From Siphonodentalium dalli (Eukaryota > Mollusca > Scaphopoda > Gadilida > Siphonodentaliidae): a stretch of 64,000 bases of DNA. Both the position numbers and the translations under genes were made by a program. The stretch spans positions 34,908,918 to 34,972,917 of the forward strand of contig CP136062.1 in the NCBI GenBank assembly GCA_032622095.1. The letters run 5' to 3'. Below, one piece after another: positions 57,018 through 64,000 of this stretch. Position 1 is the first letter of the stretch. Every line of letters begins with the position of its first letter. The notes under the pieces are model-generated. The model saw only the letters and a program-made list of their open reading frames with translations, made no database searches and was not told where the DNA came from.

Positions 57018-60000
57018 TTTGTGATACCCATAAACATATGAGCATAGGGATGCTCGTATCCCGGTTCCACAGTAGAGGCACCCCTGTCTTGGATTCCGGT
57101 AGTGGAACATCACTAATGGTATCCAGAGCAGTCTGCCTTGCGGCAGTTTACAAATGTCATGATATGAGTAACAAAAACATAGAATATACCAGTCTAGACT
57201 ACCTTGGATTAATCGCTCTTTATCATATTCTCGTATAAAACCCAACGAAAACCGCAGACGCTCTTTATCCATGATGTGGCATATTCGCCGGAAACGAACC
57301 AACAACATGTATAACTCATGTTAAAATTGGTCGGGCGGATTCCAAATCCTAACTATACCCGTTTATTAGTCCAGTAAATTTCCAGACCAAATTCCAGCCA
57401 ATTAAGTTAAACCCACCAAACACCTCATAGGGAGATGAACAAGGGAGAGAATACCAACAAAAAGGGGGCCATAGCTATATATGGTCGAAGTTGGCAAGCG
57501 GTCCCAGAATATGGACCCGACCTGTCTCTGTATATAGTATACCCAAATACCAAAATTACATGTTATCCAGTTGATACTTTATAAAGTTATTATCCATAAG
57601 TCAAAATCGAGTATATGGATGGACAGACCGACAGACGGACAGATTAATAATATAATAAAATGCGTCCATATTCTTTTTTAATTTAAACATATGTTGCACG
57701 CGGAGTTTGAGTTTCCGATATTATGCATCACATCTAATGGTATTAAACAATACATACACTTGTTATGCATGCATGCTAGGGTGGAAATTCCAGATAATCG
57801 TAACAATCATGCTTAATATACATAATTTGCATATAAACCGTCGACAACCGCTTTTTGGGTGGTATTGTATGATTATGGAGCCAATTATCAGAAAGTAACT
57901 ACACTGTTCCAAGAGGTAAACATTGCGTTGTTGATTACTCACACTATCGTGGCAAGGTTATTTTGTTATCTGGTCATCGGAGGTACCGTTGTTCATATAG
58001 GGAGGATAGCCAATATACTATACCTGTTATTGAAACATAGAATTTAAAGGATTAAGAACCGTTTGCATACATTGTTATATGGGGACAAACCCAGGAGAAA
58101 ATATAAGTGTTTATATATAGGAGGGACTTAATTTAGTATGTCTATATATACATATACACATTAAATAACACAATACAACGCTCTTTATCAATGGGTTTCC
58201 TTTATATTCAATGTATATATAATTAATGTATTCTCTACAATTATATACTAGTAATAGGTTATATATCTTAAACAATATCGTGATTTAGCCTAATGTTTGA
58301 TTATCAGCGTGGCTTGATAACATGGAGGAAACATTCAATTATATAATTTGGAAAATGTTTACTACGATCAAGCCGAAAATGGTCTTTAGAATGTTGGGAA
58401 TCAGAAAATAATAAACAGCATGGGTTATCAAGAGAGCATCTCTAGTTTAAACGAACTTCAAATACAGAACGTTTGTTTGTGGTTTCGGTTCTAATGCTCC
58501 CGACCTAATATGATCACTAGAGAAAGAACCGTGCAGTTCAGAATTACCGAACTACACCCCAGCTGAAAATGGGCCAGAGTAACCTCCTAATCAAGCACAC
58601 GTAGATTTTCAAACGATTGATCGCGCGCGATGGTGCACCAAAAAACCGTACAGTATAAACCTGTATGTCGCGTACCGGTATAATAATATGTAAGTTTGTA
58701 ATTGTTAATTTTTGTTCCTCCCTGGATATAGGTTGGATTTAACGTCCATCTGAATAGCAATTTTTTAGAAACAGTTCTTGGGAGTAATCCGAGTTCAGAT
58801 AAAGTTAACAATATTGAATTTATAGGAATCGAGCTGTCAAGTAGAATGAAACAAAGTTACCTTAATTTGTTGATTTACATGGTCGAAGTGTTATCCATTG
58901 TCCGAAGCATATATAACACATATGGTAGCGAATAGACAGCCACCACTTCCAGAAAGAAAACCAAACAATGTCTGAATGTATCACAGGCAAAATGGAACCC
59001 CACTCCGTTGTATTGCAGCAGAGGTTGTTTTGGGGAAATAACGTTGATGAGTCATATGACGTAATCGCGCGCGACGTCGTTGATATGTGCTGTTAACCAC
59101 AAACCTGCCGAATTAGTTATCTATAATGATTCAGTATCCAGAAAAGGAACAGTGTTTACCGTGGCAGGGATTGTTTAATTAAATCAATGTATTGCAGCCC
59201 AAGGTGTATCTAGGTGAAACAAAGGAAATCAAACCATAAAAAGTAGTCAAACTCAAACTTTAATGTAACTAAATATAATGTAAGAGTTGTCCCTATAAAC
59301 TGAGTCGTTGTTAAACTCTCAAACGTCTAATGATCAAAAGACTCCTCTAAAGCGGGTGACCAGGAACACCGAGTTCCATATCATATTAGTTTTGTGATAC
59401 CCATAAACATATGAGCAGAGGGATGCTCGTATCCCGGTTCCACAGTAGAGGCACCCCTGTCTTGGATTCCGGTAGTGGAACATCACTAATGGTATCCAGA
59501 GCAGTCTGCCTTGTGGCAGTTTACAAATGTCATGATATGAGTAACAAAAACATAGAATATACCAGTCTAGACTACCTTGGATTAATCGCTCTTTATCATA
59601 TTCTCGTATAAAACCCAACGAAAACCGCAGACGCTCTTTATCCATGATGTGGCATATTCGCCGGAAACGAACCAACAACATGTATAACTCATGTTAAAAT
59701 TGGTCGGGCGGATTCCAAATCCTAACTATACCCGTTTATTAGTCCAGTAAATTTCCAGACCAAATTCCAGCCAATTAAGTTAAACCCACCAAACACCTCA
59801 TAGGGAGATGAACAAGGGAGAGAATACCAACAAAAAGGGGGCCATAGCTATATATGGTCGAAGTTGGCCAGCGGTCCCAGAATATGGACCCGACCTGTCT
59901 CTGTATATAGTATACCCAAATACCAAAATTACATGTTATCCAGTTGATACTTTATAAAGTTATTATCCATAAGTCAAAATCGAGTATATGGATGGACAGA

Positions 60001-63000
60001 CCGACAGACGGACAGATTAATAATATAATAAAATGCGTCCATATTCTTTTTTAATTTAAACATATGTTGCACGCGGAGTTTGAGTTTCCGATATTATGCA
60101 TCACATCTAATGGTATTAAACAATACATACACTTGTTATGCATGCATGCTAGGGTGGAAATTCCAGATAATCGTAACAATCATGCTTAATATACATAATT
60201 TGCATATAAACCGTCGACAACCGCTTTTTGGGTGGTATTGTATGATTATGGAGCCAATTATCAGAAAGTAACTACACTGTTCCAAGAGGTAAACATTGCG
60301 TTGTTGATTACTCACACTATCGTGGCAAGGTTATTTTGTTATCTTGTCATCGGAGGTACCGTTGTTCATATAGGGAGGATAGCCAATATACTATACCTGT
60401 TATTGAAACATAGAATTTAAAGGATTAAGAACCGTTTGCATACATTGTTATATGGGGACAAACCCAGGAGAAAATATAAGTGTTTATATATAGGAGGGAC
60501 TTAATTTAGTATGTCTATATATACATATACACATTAAATAACACAATACAACGCTCTTTATCAATGGGTTTCCTTTATATTCAATGTATATATAATTAAT
60601 GTATTCTCTACAATTATATACTAGTAATAGGTTATAGATCTTAAACAATATCGTGATTTAGCCTAATGTTTGATTATCAGCGTGGCTTGATAACATGGAG
60701 GAAACATTCAATTATATAATTTGGAAAATGTTTACTACGATCAAGCCGAAAATGGTCTTTAGAATGTTGGGAATCAGAAAATAATAAACAGCATGGGTTA
60801 TCAAGAGAGCATCTCTAGTTTAAACGAACTTCAAATACAGAACGTTTGTTTGTGGTTTCGGTTCTAATGCTCCCGACCTAATATGATCACTAGAGAAAGA
60901 ACCGTGCAGTTCAGAATTACCGAACTACACCCCAGCTGAAAATGGGCCAGAGTAACCTCGTAATCAAGCACACGTAGATTTTCAAACGATTGATCGCGCG
61001 CGATGGTGCACCAAAAAACCGTACAGTATAAACCTGTATGTCGCGTACCGGTATAATAATATGTAAGTTTGTAATTGTTAATTTTTGTTCCTCCCTGGAT
61101 ATAGGTTGGATTTAACGTCCATCTGAATAGCAATTTTTTAGAAACAGTTCTTGGGAGTAATCCGAGTTAAGATAAAGTTAACAATATTGAATTTATAGGA
61201 ATCGAGCTGTCAAGTAGAATGAAACAAAGTTACCTTAATTTGTTGATTTACATGGTCGAAGTGTTATCCATTGTCCGAAGCATATATAACACATATGGTA
61301 GCGAATAGACAGCCACCACTTCCAGAAAGAAAACCAAACAATGTCTGAATGTATCACAGGCAAAATGGAACCCCACTCCGTTGTATTGCAGCAGAGGTTG
61401 TTTTGGGGAAATAACGTTGATGAGTCATATGACGTAATCGCGCGCGACGTCGTTGATATGTGCTGTTAACCACAAACCTGCCAAATTAGTTATCTATAAT
61501 GATTCAGTATCCAGAAAAGGAACAGTGTTTACCGTGGCAGGGATTGTTTAATTAAATCAATGTATTGCAGCCCAAGGTGTATCTAGGTGAAACAAAGGAA
61601 ATCAAACCATAAAAAGTAGTCAAACTCAAACTTTAATGTAACTAAATATAATGTAAGAGTTGTCCCTATAAACTGAGTCATTGTTAAACTGTCAAACGTC
61701 TAATGATCAAAAGACTCCTCTAAAGCGGGTGACCAGGAACACCGAGTTCCATATCATATTAGTTTTGTGATACCCATAAACATATGAGCAGAGGGATGCT
61801 CGTATCCCGGTTCCACAGTAGAGGCACCCCTGTCTTGGATTCCGGTAGTGGAACATCACTAATGGTATCCAGAGCAGTCTGCCTTGCGGCAGTTTACAAA
61901 TGTCATAATATGAGTAACAAAAACATAGAATATACCAGTCTAGACTACCTTGGATTAATCGCTCTTTATCATATTCTCGTATAAAACCCAACGAAAACCG
62001 CAGACGCTCTTTATCCATGATGTGGCATATTCGCCGGAAACGAACCAACAACATGTATAACTCATGTTAAAATTGGTCGGGCGGATTCCAAATCCTAACT
62101 ATACCCGTTTATTAGTCCAGTAAATTTCCAGACCAAATTCCAGCCAATTAAGTTAAACCCACCAAACACCTCATAGGGAGATGAACAAGGGAGAGAATGC
62201 CAACAAAAAGGGGGCCATAGCTATATATGGTCGAAGTTGGCCAGCGGTCCCAGAATATGGACCCGACCTGTCTCTGTATATAGTATACCCAAATACCAAA
62301 ATTACATGTTATCCAGTTGATACTTTATAAAGTTATTATCCATAAGTCAAAATCGAGTATATGGATGGACCGACCAACAGACGGACAGATTAATAATATA
62401 ATAAAATGCGTCCATATTCTTTTTTAATTTAAACATATGTTGCACGCGGAGTTTGAGTTTCCGATATTATGCATCACATCTAATGGTATTAAACAATACA
62501 TACACTTGTTATGCATGCATGCTAGGGTGGAAATTCCAGATAATCGTAACAATCATGCTTAATATACATAATTTGCATATAAACCGTCGACAACCGCTTT
62601 TTGGGTGGTATTGTATGATTATGGAGCCAATTATCAGAAAGTAACTACACTGTTCCAAGAGGTAAACATTGCGTTGTTGATTACTCACACTATCGTGGCA
62701 AGGTTATTTTGTTATCTTGTCATCGGAGGTACCGTTGTTCATATAGGGAGGATAGCCAATATATTATACCTGTTATTGAAACATAGAATTTAAAGGATTA
62801 AGAACCGTTTGCATACATTGTTATATGGGGACAAACCCAGGAGAAAATATAAGTGTTTATATATAGGAGGGACTTAATTTAGTATGTCTATATATACATA
62901 TACACATTAAATAACACAATACAACGCTCTTTATCAATGGGTTTCCTTTATATTCAATGTATATATAATTAATGTATTCTCTACAATTATATACTAGTAA

Positions 63001-64000
63001 TAGGTTATAGATCTTAAACAATATCGTGATTTAGCCTAATGTTTGATTATCAGCGTGGCTTGATAACATGGAGGAAACATTAAATTATATAATTTGGAAA
63101 ATGTTTACTACGATCAAGCCGAAAATGGTCTTTAGAATGTTGGGAATCAGAAAATAATAAACAGCATGGGTTATCAAGAGAGCATCTCTAGTTTAAACGA
63201 ACTTCAAATACAGAACGTTTGTTTGTGGTTTCGGTTCTAATGCTCCCGACCTAATATGATCACTAGAGAAAGAACCGTGCAGTTCAGAATTACCGAACTA
63301 CACCCCAGCTGAAAATGGGCCAGAATAACCTCGTAATCAAGCACACGTAGATTTTCAAACGATTGATCGCGCGCGATGGTGCACCAAAAAACCGTACAGT
63401 ATAAACCTGTATGTCGCGTACCGGTATAATAATATGTAAGTTTGTAATTGTTAATTTTTGTTCCTCCCTGGATATAGGTTGGATTTAACGTCCATCTGAA
63501 TAGCAATTTTTTAGAAACAGTTCTTGGGAGTAATCCGAGTTAAGATAAAGTTAACAATATTGAATTTATAGGAATCGAGCTGTCAAGTAGAATGAAACAA
63601 AGTTACCTTAATTTGTTGATTTACATGGTCGAAGTGTTATCCATTGTCCGAAGCATATATAACACATATGGTAGCGAATAGACAGCCACCACTTCCAGAA
63701 AGAAAACCAAACAATGTCTGAATGTATCACAGGCAAAATGGAACCCCACTCCGTTGTATTGCAGCAGAGGTTGTTTTGGGGAAATAACGTTGATGAGTCA
63801 TATGACGTAATCGCGCGCGACGTCGTTGATATGTGCTGTTAACCACAAACCTGCCAAATTAGTTATCTATAATGATTCAGTATCCAGAAAAGGAACAGTG
63901 TTTACCGTGGCAGGGATTGTTTAATTAAATCAATGTATTGCAGCCCAAGGTGTATCTAGGTGAAACAAAGGAAATCAAACCATAAAAAGTAGTCAAACTC
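57018..64000. repeat. Tandem array of a 2,373-bp unit, 2.94 copies, running out of the window
   Basis: Copy 1 57,018-59,390, copy 2 59,391-61,763, copy 3 from 61,764. The spacing is exactly 2,373 both times. By eye differences are a handful of single bases per kilobase. Copies 2 and 3 share variants that differ from copy 1, as expected for an array edge. Upstream of 57,018 similarity ends abruptly. Each unit has a Helitron-like phrase (GGACAGACCGACAGACGGAC), two TCGCGCGCGA palindromes, and short frames of 62-115 codons that are alike only because the DNA is. No histone, rRNA or snRNA gene was recognised. Likely a young satellite or segmental array. Confidence 0.9.

Noticed and set aside
56811-57308. 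165-codon minus-strand frame at the array edge
   Set aside because: The part shared with other units is only DNA-level identity; the unique part has no domain and low plausibility.
57018-64000. Histone or rRNA gene cluster explanation for the long tandem unit
   Set aside because: No histone-like frame or rRNA-like conserved segment was seen in any frame or strand.

Overview
The window looks like nuclear DNA of an invertebrate animal. It has no operons or dense genes. Instead there are CR1/L2-type LINEs, Helitron-like, hAT-like, piggyBac-like (TTAA) and other inverted-repeat transposons, and one split C-type lectin gene with spliceosomal exons. A mollusc or another lophotrochozoan is my best guess from the repeat flavour (short elements rich in GACCTTGACCTT-like phrases, PHD-finger LINEs). 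That is an inference, not a proof.

Layout. 0.4-1.1 kb and 8.6-9.25 kb hold copies of one dispersed GA-rich repeat. Between them lies an old LINE (about 1.46-8.34 kb) cut open by three unrelated DNA elements: a TTAA-flanked foldback element, a TTAA hairpin MITE and a 2.95-kb Helitron-like element. 9.4-11.1 kb is a diverged direct duplication holding an internally deleted hAT transposase remnant. 12.1-14.4 kb is a second copy of the Helitron-like family. 15.0-15.8 kb is a GC-rich, basic, retroelement-like ORF with an in-frame stop. 16.4-22.8 kb has three more TTAA MITEs and a duplicated 0.45-kb segment. 23.7-25.1 kb is an unclassified inverted-repeat element.

27.9-41.3 kb is a nest of transposons. 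The outer element has long, diverged inverted arms and an L2 fragment near its centre. Its right arm was hit by a TIR element with a 5-bp TGTAA target duplication. That TIR element was hit by a CR1-like LINE, and ORF1 of the LINE was hit by a 1.86-kb TIR element. The LINE carries an SGNH-esterase ORF1, a run of five in-frame GLCxLNYAxP-like repeats, a 2A-like motif, a PHD finger, an endonuclease and a reverse transcriptase. It is dead (stops and frameshifts).

41-57 kb holds the only clear host gene: two exons (46.65 and 55.16 kb) that together make a C-type lectin domain, with an 8.35-kb intron. The intron contains a Helitron-like element, palindromic foldback sequences, minisatellites and a possible terminal exon of another gene on the minus strand. 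From 57.0 kb to the window end is a nearly identical 2,373-bp tandem array (almost three copies, continuing beyond the window).

Most of the sequence is therefore mobile or repetitive. No rRNA, tRNA or CRISPR was found.
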